DNA from: Tenacibaculum pacificus
GTDB taxonomy: Bacteria; Bacteroidota; Bacteroidia; Flavobacteriales; Flavobacteriaceae
DNA length: 64,000 nt
Assembly: GCF_027941775.1 (NCBI RefSeq)
Contig: NZ_CP115917.1
Span: forward strand, 1,625,001-1,689,000
Direction of reading: 5' to 3'
Shown: piece by piece, positions 57,078 through 64,000 of the stretch
Layout of the letters: every line of letters begins with the position of its first letter
Numbering within the stretch: the first letter of the stretch is position 1
Notes under the pieces: generated by a model
Database searches by the model: none
What the model was told of the DNA's origin: nothing
Seen by the model: the letters and a program-made list of their open reading frames with translations, nothing else
Made by a program: the position numbers and the translations under genes

Positions 57078-57548
57078 TTAATTTACAGTCTTTATTACTT
57101 TATCTATTGTTTCTTCGTAGGTATTCAAATATTCTAGAGCTTCATTTCCTTTGTTTAAGTTATCTGAAACGGCATATAATGCTTCGTTTCCTTTGTTTAA
57201 ATTTATTGAAACCATTTGTAACGCTGTAGTAATTTCTACGAACTGTTTCCTTTGTTGATGCTCTTTATATTTTTCATTACCCACAAATAAACTTAATAAC
57301 AAAACTATTGACGCTGCTACCGATAACCATTTCCAGTTCTTCTTAGGTTTCTCAGGTTGTAACTGAATGGTTTTTGTAAACGTATCGTTTTTACTCTGTT
57401 TAAAGTAACTAAATAATATACTGTATTCTTGTAAATGCACTGCTACATTATCTGAAGTAAAGTATTTTTGTAATACTTCTTCTTCTTGCAAAGTAGTTGT
57501 TGCATTTAAGTATTTTTCTACTAATTTTTCTATGTTAGTTAACTCCAT
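57078..57548 (-). CDS. Putative anti-sigma factor, single-pass membrane protein
   Basis: A 156 aa protein. The N-terminal 60 residues (MELTNIEKLVEKYLNATTTLQ) resemble the zinc-less anti-sigma heads of Bacteroidota, followed by one membrane helix (WKWLSVAASIVLLLSLFVG) near residue 75. The C-terminus holds two near-identical 10-residue repeats (NLNKGNEALYAVSD, NLNKGNEALEYLNT). Its start overlaps the sigma factor gene by 14 bases, which supports a sigma/anti-sigma pair. Confidence 0.82.
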   Translation of the reverse strand: MELTNIEKLVEKYLNATTTLQEEEVLQKYFTSDNVAVHLQEYSILFSYFKQSKNDTFTKTIQLQPEKPKKNWKWLSVAASIVLLLSLFVGNEKYKEHQQRKQFVEITTALQMVSINLNKGNEALYAVSDNLNKGNEALEYLNTYEETIDKVIKTVN

Positions 57549-58044
57549 AGTTATGTTTTTTAATCAGTTCTTGTCTTATTGTTTTTCTTGCTCTAGATAA
57601 AGCTACTCTAACAGCAGTTGGTTTCATGTCTACCATTTTACATATTTCATCAAAATCATATTGTTCCACATCTCTTAATTGAATAATAATTTTTTGTTGT
57701 GCTGGTAATTTTTCAATCAACTGATGAACTAAACTTACACTGTCATTGTGTTCTACTTTTTTATCTAAGGGTGTTTCTTTTTCTTTATAATTAGTATGAA
57801 CCAAAGTCAAATTACTTGCTTGTTTCGATTTTAATCGATCATAACAATAATTTTTTGTCATTGTCATTGCAAATGCTTCTACATTTTTATAATCAGACAG
57901 TTTTTCTTTGTTTTTCCATAATTTAAATACTAGTTCTTGTGTCGCATCTTCCGCTTCTTCTCTCGAAACTAAAAGCCTTTTTGCTAAACGAAAGACTTTA
58001 TCTTTAAATGGCATGACAACTTTTAAAAAGTCTGATTGATTCAT
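57535..58044 (-). CDS. ECF-type RNA polymerase sigma factor
   Basis: A 169 aa sigma factor. Region 2: VFRLAKRLLVSREEAEDATQELVFKLWKNKEKL, then AFAMTMTKNYCYDRLKSK. Region 4: LPAQQKIIIQLRDVEQYDFDEICKMVDMKPTAVRVALSRARK. It heads a four-gene unit (sigma, anti-sigma, two DUF4252). It is divergent from the S41 protease gene across a 154-base gap that shows no gene. Confidence 0.94.
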   Translation of the reverse strand: MNQSDFLKVVMPFKDKVFRLAKRLLVSREEAEDATQELVFKLWKNKEKLSDYKNVEAFAMTMTKNYCYDRLKSKQASNLTLVHTNYKEKETPLDKKVEHNDSVSLVHQLIEKLPAQQKIIIQLRDVEQYDFDEICKMVDMKPTAVRVALSRARKTIRQELIKKHNYGVN

Positions 58045-58198
58045 TTTTGTAGTAGGTTAGTTTTGTAAACTTATAAAACTTTATATCTAGTGGGTTTACA
58101 TAACTACGACGAGATAGTTTTAAGTTTGTTACATCAAAAATTAAAAAAAATAATATTATTCACTAAATTGCGTTGATACTATAGCCAATATATTCCTT

Positions 58199-59665
58199 AT
58201 GAAATTACTTAAAACATCTTTTAGTACCTTTTTTTACTTGTTTTTATTGATATCAATAGTTTCTTGTAGTAAAAAAGGAGAAACCCCTAATGATATTCAA
58301 ATTCAAAGTTTTGTTTGGAAAGGATTAAATGCATTCTATTTATGGCAAGATCAAGTTACTGATTTATCTGACACACGTTTTACTAACGACCAGCAATTGT
58401 ATAGTTATTTATCGGAAACAGAAAACCCTAGTGATTTATTTTCTAATTTATTATCTTATGAAAATGAATATCCAAAAAACCCTAACAGAAACTATTCTTG
58501 GATTACTGATGATTATATTGCTTTAGAGCAATCTTTTCAAAGTATTCGTTTAACAACAGGTATGAAGTTAAAGGGAGCTAATTATTTAGATGGTTCTGAC
58601 AATTATTATGTGTATGTATATGATGTTGTAAAAACTTCAGATGCAGATATTAATGGAGTAACTAGAGGAATGCTTATTTCTGAAGTTAACGGTACACAAA
58701 TTACAAGAACAAATGTTAATTCATTACTTAATAGTAATTCATTTACCATACATTTAGCCGATTATAATATGGGAAATCCTGTTAGCAACGGTAATACTAT
58801 TTCATTAACAAGCTCTCAAGTAACTGAAAATCCTATAAAAGAAGTTAAAGTAATAAACAACGGAGCTAATAAAATTGGATATTTAATGTATAATCAATTT
58901 TCTAGTTCTTTTGATGGTGAATTAAATACAGCTTTTGCTAAATTTAAAAATGAAGCAATTACTCATTTAATTATCGATTTACGTTATAATGGTGGTGGTT
59001 CTGTGCAATCAGCCGTTTATTTAGGAAGTATGATTACTGGTCAGTTTAACAAGGAATTATTTTCTAAACAAGTATGGAACAGTAAATTTATGAAGGCAAT
59101 AACACCTGATAAACTTGAAAATAATTTTACTGACAAAATATTAAATAAAGATAGTAACGGAAATATAATTTTAGATGAAACTATTAATAGCGTTGGTATG
59201 AATACGGTATATTTTATTGTATCAGAAAATACAGCATCTGCTTCTGAATTAGTTATAAATGCTCTAAAACCTTATATTAATGTGAAATTAGTAGGTACAC
59301 AAACTTATGGTAAACACGTTGGTTCTATCACTTTATATGATTCTGATAATTTTCAACGTAATGGAGCTAACTTTAAAACAAATCATACTTGGGCAATGCA
59401 ACCTATTGTTTTAGAAATTCAGAATAAACTTGGTGAAAATAAACCTAATGGATTTATTCCTGAAGTTCTTTTAGAAGAAAACTCAGAAAACTTAGGAGTA
59501 ATTGGAGACATTACAGAGCCTTTACTTGAAAAAGCTATCGAATATATTACCGTTGGAAGCAAAGGAACTAATACTTCTAAAAAAGGATTTAATACTGGTA
59601 GTAATCATTGGAATTCATCTATAACAAATATCGATTATAACAATATGTATATTAATTTGAATTAA
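58199..59665 (+). CDS. S41 family C-terminal processing-type peptidase lipoprotein
   Basis: A 488 aa lipoprotein with lipobox LISIVSCSKKGE (Cys about residue 23). A PDZ-like segment lies near 130-190, followed by the S41 protease core: GYLMYNQFSSSF, HLIIDLRYNGGGSVQSA, catalytic Ser in SENTASASELVINAL and Lys in GTQTYGKHVGS. It probably acts in the periplasm or at the cell surface. Single gene with a strong terminator behind it. Confidence 0.93.
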   Translation: MKLLKTSFSTFFYLFLLISIVSCSKKGETPNDIQIQSFVWKGLNAFYLWQDQVTDLSDTRFTNDQQLYSYLSETENPSDLFSNLLSYENEYPKNPNRNYSWITDDYIALEQSFQSIRLTTGMKLKGANYLDGSDNYYVYVYDVVKTSDADINGVTRGMLISEVNGTQITRTNVNSLLNSNSFTIHLADYNMGNPVSNGNTISLTSSQVTENPIKEVKVINNGANKIGYLMYNQFSSSFDGELNTAFAKFKNEAITHLIIDLRYNGGGSVQSAVYLGSMITGQFNKELFSKQVWNSKFMKAITPDKLENNFTDKILNKDSNGNIILDETINSVGMNTVYFIVSENTASASELVINALKPYINVKLVGTQTYGKHVGSITLYDSDNFQRNGANFKTNHTWAMQPIVLEIQNKLGENKPNGFIPEVLLEENSENLGVIGDITEPLLEKAIEYITVGSKGTNTSKKGFNTGSNHWNSSITNIDYNNMYINLN

Positions 59666-59683
59666 TTTTCTAAATTTAATTGA

Positions 59684-59718
59684 TAAAAAAAATCTAGCGA
59701 TATTGCTAGATTTTTTTA
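59684..59718. terminator. Bidirectional terminator
   Basis: AAAATCTAGC and GCTAGATTTT form a stem with A and T runs on both sides, between the convergent S41 protease and patatin genes. Confidence 0.87.
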
Positions 59719-59735
59719 TCGATTAAAGTAAACAT

Positions 59736-60698
59736 TTATGATAATAAACTATTTTCTAAACCTTCTTCTATTTCATCATCATCTAACATATCTGGTCTAA
59801 ATTGAATCATTTTTTCGGCATCTAATGTTTTAGCATAATCATAGCCTGATTTCCACCATTTTGTCATTTTTACTTTATCAAAAACTAAAGTATTAGTTGT
59901 TAAAACTGTTGGAGTATAATATAAGTTTAATTTTACATCATGATGCTTAGCTGTAAGTTTACCAATAGTAATATTGTGTTTTTCTACGTGTTCTAATAAA
60001 AAGCCAAAAACATCTAACATCAGTGAAAATGGGTTATTTGCAGGCATTCTATTTATTTGATTTACTTCTGTTTCTAAAATTACCGCATCAATTTCTTTAG
60101 CACCTCTTAAAATGGCTTCTCTTATAGGTATTAGGCTTCCAAAACCTCCATCAGCATACTGACAGCCATTTTTTTCTAGTAAACTCATAAACGGAACGTA
60201 ATTACACGAACCCCAAATCCAATCACAAAAATCTTCATAAGTACATTCAGAAATCGCTTTATACTCTATTTTATTGGCTGTTAAATTTGAAACAGTTACA
60301 ACTACTTCTTTATTACTCTGGCGAATTTCATCATACATTTCGCGAGTAACATTATTTTTTATCAATTTTCTTAAATTTTTACTTTCTCCAAAAGTTTTTC
60401 TACCATTTAAAAAATTCCATAAAGTGTTTATATGTCGAATGTAAATTACTTTTTCGCCATGAACTACCTTAATCTTAAAAGGACTGTTACTAAAAATAGA
60501 TTTTTGATTAACATTGGTATATATTTCCTTTAAAGCATCCACTTTTTTTAACGCTAAATGCGAAACCATTAAACTTCCTGTTGATGTACCTAAAAATAAA
60601 TCATAATCTTTTTTCTTTTCTTTCATCAAATACTCAACAACACCACCTGCAAATGCGCCTTTGCTTCCTCCTCCAGAAATTACCAATGCTTTTTTCAT
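59736..60698 (-). CDS. Patatin-like phospholipase
   Basis: A 320 aa patatin. The oxyanion Gly-rich turn is in ALVISGGGSKGAFAGGVVEYL, the nucleophile Ser in FLGTSTGSLMV (GxSxG), and the catalytic Asp in YADGGFGSLIP (DGG). No signal peptide, so it is probably cytoplasmic. It would hydrolyse lipid acyl esters. Single gene, divergent from the BNR lipoprotein across 48 bases. Confidence 0.94.
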   Translation of the reverse strand: MKKALVISGGGSKGAFAGGVVEYLMKEKKKDYDLFLGTSTGSLMVSHLALKKVDALKEIYTNVNQKSIFSNSPFKIKVVHGEKVIYIRHINTLWNFLNGRKTFGESKNLRKLIKNNVTREMYDEIRQSNKEVVVTVSNLTANKIEYKAISECTYEDFCDWIWGSCNYVPFMSLLEKNGCQYADGGFGSLIPIREAILRGAKEIDAVILETEVNQINRMPANNPFSLMLDVFGFLLEHVEKHNITIGKLTAKHHDVKLNLYYTPTVLTTNTLVFDKVKMTKWWKSGYDYAKTLDAEKMIQFRPDMLDDDEIEEGLENSLLS

Positions 60699-60746
60699 AT
60701 AATTTAGATTGCTTTCACTAATTTAGTTCTGTAAAAATATCAAAAA

Positions 60747-61797
60747 ATGAAACATTTCCCTATTTTAATTCTAGTCTTATTTATTTCTTTTTCAATGTCA
60801 AAAAGAATATAGCTCAAGAAACATTAAACAAGTAAATATTCATGAATTTAAAATGGATAGTTTAGATATAAGAGCTATTAAAGTTATAAATGATAAAGAA
60901 ATTTATTATGCTTCTTCAAACGGTGAACTTGGCTACACTTTTAATGGCGAAGATTTTAACTGTTATAATTACAGATATGATTCAATTACACCAAATTACA
61001 GAAGTTTAGCTTATAATGGAACTCACTTTTTTGCTTTATCAATAGGAAATCCAGCACTTTTATATAAATACAATAAAACTGATTTCGAATTAGTTTATAC
61101 CGAAAAACATCCAAAGGTTTTTTATGATGCTATAAAGTTTTTTTCTGATAAAAAACACGGTATTGCTGTTGGTGATCCTACAGAAGAAGAAAACTGTCCT
61201 TCTATAATTTTAACATCAGACAATGGTAATACCTGGACTAAATTACCATGTTCAGCATTACCTAAATTTGAAAAAGGAGAAGCTTTTTTTGCAGCAAGTA
61301 ACACCAATGTTGCTATTATTAATAACACCGTATGGATTGCTTCGGGCGGAACAAAATCACGAATTTTAAAATCTACCGATTACGGAAACACTTGGGAGAT
61401 TTATAATACGCCAATTATCCAAGGAAATGAAACTCAAGGGATTTATTCTATTGATTTTTATGATGAACTAAACGGTATTGCTATTGGTGGAGATTATTTA
61501 AAACAAAACGATAATTGCGCTAATAAAGCAATTACTTCGGATGGAGGAAAAACATGGACAGTTGTTGCCGATAATCAAAACCCGACTTATAAAAGCTGTG
61601 TACAATATGTTCCTAATACAAATGGTAAAGAAGTCTTTGCTGTTGGAAAAACAGGCGTATCTTTTTCTAATGATAGCGGATATACTTGGAAAGAAATCAA
61701 TAAAGATAGTTATTACACAATTCAATTTTCAGATAAAAATACAGCATGGTTATCAGGTCATCAAAAATTAGGGAAATTAGTATTTAACAATCATTAA
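60747..61797 (+). pseudogene. BNR/Ycf48-like repeat lipoprotein, one surplus base in the signal peptide
   Basis: The ATG at 60747 opens a hydrophobic signal (MKHFPILILVLFISFS) that reaches TAG after six more codons. The next frame continues CQKEYSSRNIKQVNIHEFKM and joins the long frame. Dropping the middle base of CAATG (60793-60797) gives ISFSC, a good lipobox, and a 349 aa protein. A T5 run just upstream is an alternative site (ISFQC). The body has sialidase/BNR-like motifs (SDNGNTWTKL; STDYGNTWEIY; TSDGGKTWTVV; SNDSGYTWKEI), as in Ycf48-type propellers. Function unknown. The intact ATG at 60853 would drop the signal. Confidence 0.88.
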
Positions 61798-61866
61798 AAA
61801 ATTTTCAATTAAATATTTTGATAAAATATTCTCCTATAAATAGCCATAAAAACAGCGAATATTGGG

Positions 61867-61874
61867 TATTTTTG
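61867..61874 (+). promoter_or_regulatory. Candidate -7 element just before the TrmH gene
   Basis: TATTTTTG matches TAnnTTTG and ends 5 bases before the ATG at 61880, which would make the transcript leaderless. No clear -33 element. Confidence 0.4.
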
Positions 61875-61879
61875 CGTTT

Positions 61880-63718
61880 ATGAAACAGATTAGCAGTATA
61901 CAAAATCCTTATATTAAAGATTTATTGAAACTTCAAGATAAATCTCGTGAACGAAAAAAGAAAGGGTTATTTTTAGTTGAAGGACAACGTGAAATTTCGT
62001 TAGTCATAAAAGGCGGATATGAAATAGATACTATTTTATTTGTTCCTGATATGTTTTCTTTTGAAGATTTAAACGCTATTAAAGTAGCTACTGCTTCTTG
62101 TATAGAAATTACCAAAGAAATTTATCAAAAAATAGCTTATCGCGATACTACCGAAGGTGTAGTCGCTGTTGTAAAAACTAAAAATTTTAGTTTAGATACT
62201 ATCAAATTTAAAACTACTACTCCACTTGTTTTAGTTTTAGAAGGTATTGAAAAACCTGGAAATATCGGTGCAATGCTTCGTACTGCCGATGCCGCTAATA
62301 TTGATGCCGTTTTTATAGCAAATCCTAAAACTGATTTATTCAATCCGAATATTGTACGCTCTAGTGTTGGTTGTGTTTTTACAAATCAAATTGGCGTTGG
62401 TACATCCGAAGAAATTATTGCTTTTTTACAAGAAAAAAACATCAATATTTATAGCGCGACTTTGCAAAATTCAAACGAATATCATAAAAATGATTACACC
62501 TCAGCTACTGCGTTAGTTGTTGGTACAGAATCAACAGGTTTAACTCAAACTTGGCGTGATAAAGCAACTCAAAATATAAATATTCCTATGCAAGGAGCTA
62601 TTGATTCTATGAATGTTTCGGTTGCTGCTGCAATTTTAACTTTTGAAGCTAAAAGACAACGAAATTTAACTGAAATAATGATAAAAATAATTATTAAAAA
62701 TACTTTTTATCTATTATTGTTAATTTCAAACGTTGCTCTTTTTGGTCAAAAAGATAATTTATCTGAAATTTCAGATGGTCCTTATATATTTATATCAGAA
62801 AATAAACTGATTCAAAAATCAATAGAAAAAGGTAATATTTTATCTAAAGAATTAGCTACTAATACTTACGATACTATTTTTTATCCTAAAAAAGCTATTT
62901 ATAAAAATGTAAAAAAAATAGCCGTTTTAAGTGATATTCATGGACAATATGATTTAGCCGTTGAATTATTAAAAAATAATAAAATAATTGATAAAAATCT
63001 AAATTGGAATTTCGGAAAAGGTCATTTAGTAATTGTTGGTGATATTTTTGATAGAGGTGATAAAGTAAATGAAACACTTTGGTTAATTTATAAACTTGAA
63101 AATGAAGCCATAAAAAAAGGCGGAAATGTTCATTTTATTTTAGGAAATCATGAATATATGGTTCTTCGTAAAGACTTAAGATATATTAGTGATAAATACA
63201 AACAAACATCTAAATTATTAAACTTAAATTACAATCAATTATATAGTAATAAAACAGTTATAGGAAAGTGGCTACGCTCTAAACCTACTATTCTTAAAAT
63301 AAATAATAATACTTTTGCTCATGGTGGTATTTCTAAATATTTTATAAATAATACTGATTTTGATATTGAAAATATAAACAATATTATGAGAGCTTCTATT
63401 GATAAAACAACAGAAGAAATGAAAACTACTAATTTTTATAATACCTATTATGGTAATAAAAGTCTAATATGGTATCGTGGTTATTTTAATGATAATTTAA
63501 AAAATACTGATGTTTCTGATATTTTAAAAGATATAAATTCCAAACATATTATTGTTGGTCATTGTTCTAATGAAACTGTTGTTGAACTGTTTAATCATAA
63601 AGTTTTTGGAGTAGATTCTAGTATCAAAAATGGTAAATACGGAGAATTATTATTGATAAAAAACAATAAGTATTTTAGAGCTACTTTAAAAGGTAAAAAA
63701 ATCCGATTTAAAAACTAA
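61880..63718 (+). CDS. TrmH/SpoU-family RNA methyltransferase reading in frame into a phosphatase
   Basis: The N-terminal 265 residues form a 2'-O-ribose RNA methyltransferase with a substrate-binding head (ISSIQNPYIKDLLKLQDKSRERKKKGLFLVEG) and the SPOUT knot (VLEGIEKPGNIGAMLRTADA; LVVGTESTGLT; IPMQGAIDSMNVSVAAAILTFEAKRQRN). Family members normally end about here. In this sequence no stop follows, and the frame continues into a metallophosphoesterase that begins with a signal peptide. I chose the ATG at 61880 over the TTG at 61862. A fused cytoplasmic methyltransferase with an internal signal peptide is biologically awkward, so a lost stop or an indel near 62663-62680 is likely. Confidence 0.88.
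   Translation: MKQISSIQNPYIKDLLKLQDKSRERKKKGLFLVEGQREISLVIKGGYEIDTILFVPDMFSFEDLNAIKVATASCIEITKEIYQKIAYRDTTEGVVAVVKTKNFSLDTIKFKTTTPLVLVLEGIEKPGNIGAMLRTADAANIDAVFIANPKTDLFNPNIVRSSVGCVFTNQIGVGTSEEIIAFLQEKNINIYSATLQNSNEYHKNDYTSATALVVGTESTGLTQTWRDKATQNINIPMQGAIDSMNVSVAAAILTFEAKRQRNLTEIMIKIIIKNTFYLLLLISNVALFGQKDNLSEISDGPYIFISENKLIQKSIEKGNILSKELATNTYDTIFYPKKAIYKNVKKIAVLSDIHGQYDLAVELLKNNKIIDKNLNWNFGKGHLVIVGDIFDRGDKVNETLWLIYKLENEAIKKGGNVHFILGNHEYMVLRKDLRYISDKYKQTSKLLNLNYNQLYSNKTVIGKWLRSKPTILKINNNTFAHGGISKYFINNTDFDIENINNIMRASIDKTTEEMKTTNFYNTYYGNKSLIWYRGYFNDNLKNTDVSDILKDINSKHIIVGHCSNETVVELFNHKVFGVDSSIKNGKYGELLLIKNNKYFRATLKGKKIRFKN
62678..63718 (+). CDS. Periplasmic PPP-type metallophosphatase
   Basis: The second half of the run-on frame. 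From the ATG at 62678 it would be 346 aa, with a signal peptide (MIKIIIKNTFYLLLLISNVA, ending LFGQ). The phosphatase motifs are in order: LSDIHGQYDLAVELL (DxH), VGDIFDRGDKV (GDxxDRG), FILGNHEYM (GNHE), then FAHGG and IVGHCS. This set is typical of calcineurin-like PPP-family enzymes, including bacterial Shewanella-type phosphatases. The ATG lies in a TAATG context, as at other coupled starts in this window. Its substrate is unknown. Confidence 0.88.
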   Translation: MIKIIIKNTFYLLLLISNVALFGQKDNLSEISDGPYIFISENKLIQKSIEKGNILSKELATNTYDTIFYPKKAIYKNVKKIAVLSDIHGQYDLAVELLKNNKIIDKNLNWNFGKGHLVIVGDIFDRGDKVNETLWLIYKLENEAIKKGGNVHFILGNHEYMVLRKDLRYISDKYKQTSKLLNLNYNQLYSNKTVIGKWLRSKPTILKINNNTFAHGGISKYFINNTDFDIENINNIMRASIDKTTEEMKTTNFYNTYYGNKSLIWYRGYFNDNLKNTDVSDILKDINSKHIIVGHCSNETVVELFNHKVFGVDSSIKNGKYGELLLIKNNKYFRATLKGKKIRFKN

Positions 63719-63735
63719 TAATTATCATTAAATAA

Positions 63736-64000
63736 ACGCTTATTAATAATCAATATTCTGAAATTTTATTTTTTTTAAAAAATCAATATTCTTTAAATAA
63801 TCATGGTTTAGAAGAATTTATTGATATTATTCAAACCAATAATTATAAAAAAGGAAGCATTATTTTACGTGCTAATAAAAAAGAAAAACAACTTAGATTT
63901 TTAAATAAAGGAATTGTAAGAGAATATTATGCTAGTTCTGAAAAAGAAATAAATATTAATTTTTATACTAAACCACAATTTATTTCTGATTTATTACCTT
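63736..64000 (+). CDS. Crp/Fnr-family regulator, 5' part, no canonical start codon
   Basis: Runs off the right edge. The open frame from 63736 reads into a cyclic-nucleotide-binding-type N-terminus of a flavobacterial Crp/Fnr regulator: HGLEEFIDIIQTNNYKKGSI, ILRANKKEKQLRFLNKGIVR, NINFYTKPQFISDLLP. No ATG, GTG or TTG occurs in this frame between the upstream TAA (63733-63735) and the edge. The true start may be non-canonical, or the 5' end is damaged; a 12-base stretch AATCAATATTCT occurs twice, at 63749 and 63781. The assignment itself is good; the 5' boundary is not. Confidence 0.65.

Overview
The window is about 30% GC and reads as a typical chromosome segment of a marine-type member of the Flavobacteriaceae (Bacteroidota). 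Supporting signs are the gene families (DUF4835, DUF6913, DUF4252, Bacteroidota-type RpoZ, BamD, BtuB with a propeller lipoprotein), several TAnnTTTG -7 promoter elements, weak or absent Shine-Dalgarno sites, and Ser-Cys or Gln-Cys lipoprotein signals. The genus cannot be fixed from sequence alone; Tenacibaculum/Polaribacter-like is an inference. I saw no tRNA, rRNA, CRISPR array, prophage or insertion sequence.

Layout. 1-9541 (minus): one SAM-I-riboswitch-led block for sulfur assimilation and methionine synthesis: metY, a three-part metX/aspartokinase/homoserine dehydrogenase fusion, metZ, an Rrf2 regulator, DUF2061, cysH, cysD and cysN (cut by the window edge). 9541-10063: intergenic, with one copy of a dispersed palindromic repeat. 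10064-14408 (plus): hutI, hutG, then an unfamiliar trio (cupin, unknown 129 aa protein, PP-loop ATPase). 14445-18961 (minus): an LRR membrane protein and a LytS/LytTR-type two-component system with three copies of the 2TM domain. 19192-22813 (plus): a sigma factor module, prfB, an ArsC-like reductase, a small secreted protein. 22857-33929 (minus): housekeeping genes (glycosyltransferase, DUF3050, fabI, recN, DUF4835, coaBC, rpoZ, bamD, ferritin, dapA, DUF6913, phytase-like lipoprotein). 34001-43727: doxX, priA, VF530 and gcvT (flanked by inverted repeat copies), a MacAB-like export system, a DCC protein. 43813-52047: cobalamin uptake (BtuB and BtuG-like under a cobalamin riboswitch) and lower-ligand assembly (cobU, cobT, cobS, cobC, two binding proteins). 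52112-64000: TPR-like lipoprotein, M1 peptidase, sigma/anti-sigma/DUF4252 operon, S41 protease, patatin, BNR lipoprotein, TrmH methyltransferase running in frame into a periplasmic phosphatase, and the start of a Crp/Fnr regulator.

Most striking observation: five genes (DUF2061, cobT, the M1 peptidase, a DUF4252 lipoprotein, the BNR lipoprotein) each carry exactly one surplus base. In all five the frame is restored, with family-appropriate residues, by removing the middle base of a CANTG, giving CATG. The codon phase of the motif differs between genes, so this is a DNA-level effect (a modification-linked sequencing error, or real single-base insertion at CA/TG) and not programmed ribosomal frameshifting. 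Other items worth following are the MetX-ThrA fusion, the cupin/PP-loop trio, the three-copy repeat whose central hairpin covaries, and the BtuB/BtuG-like pair.
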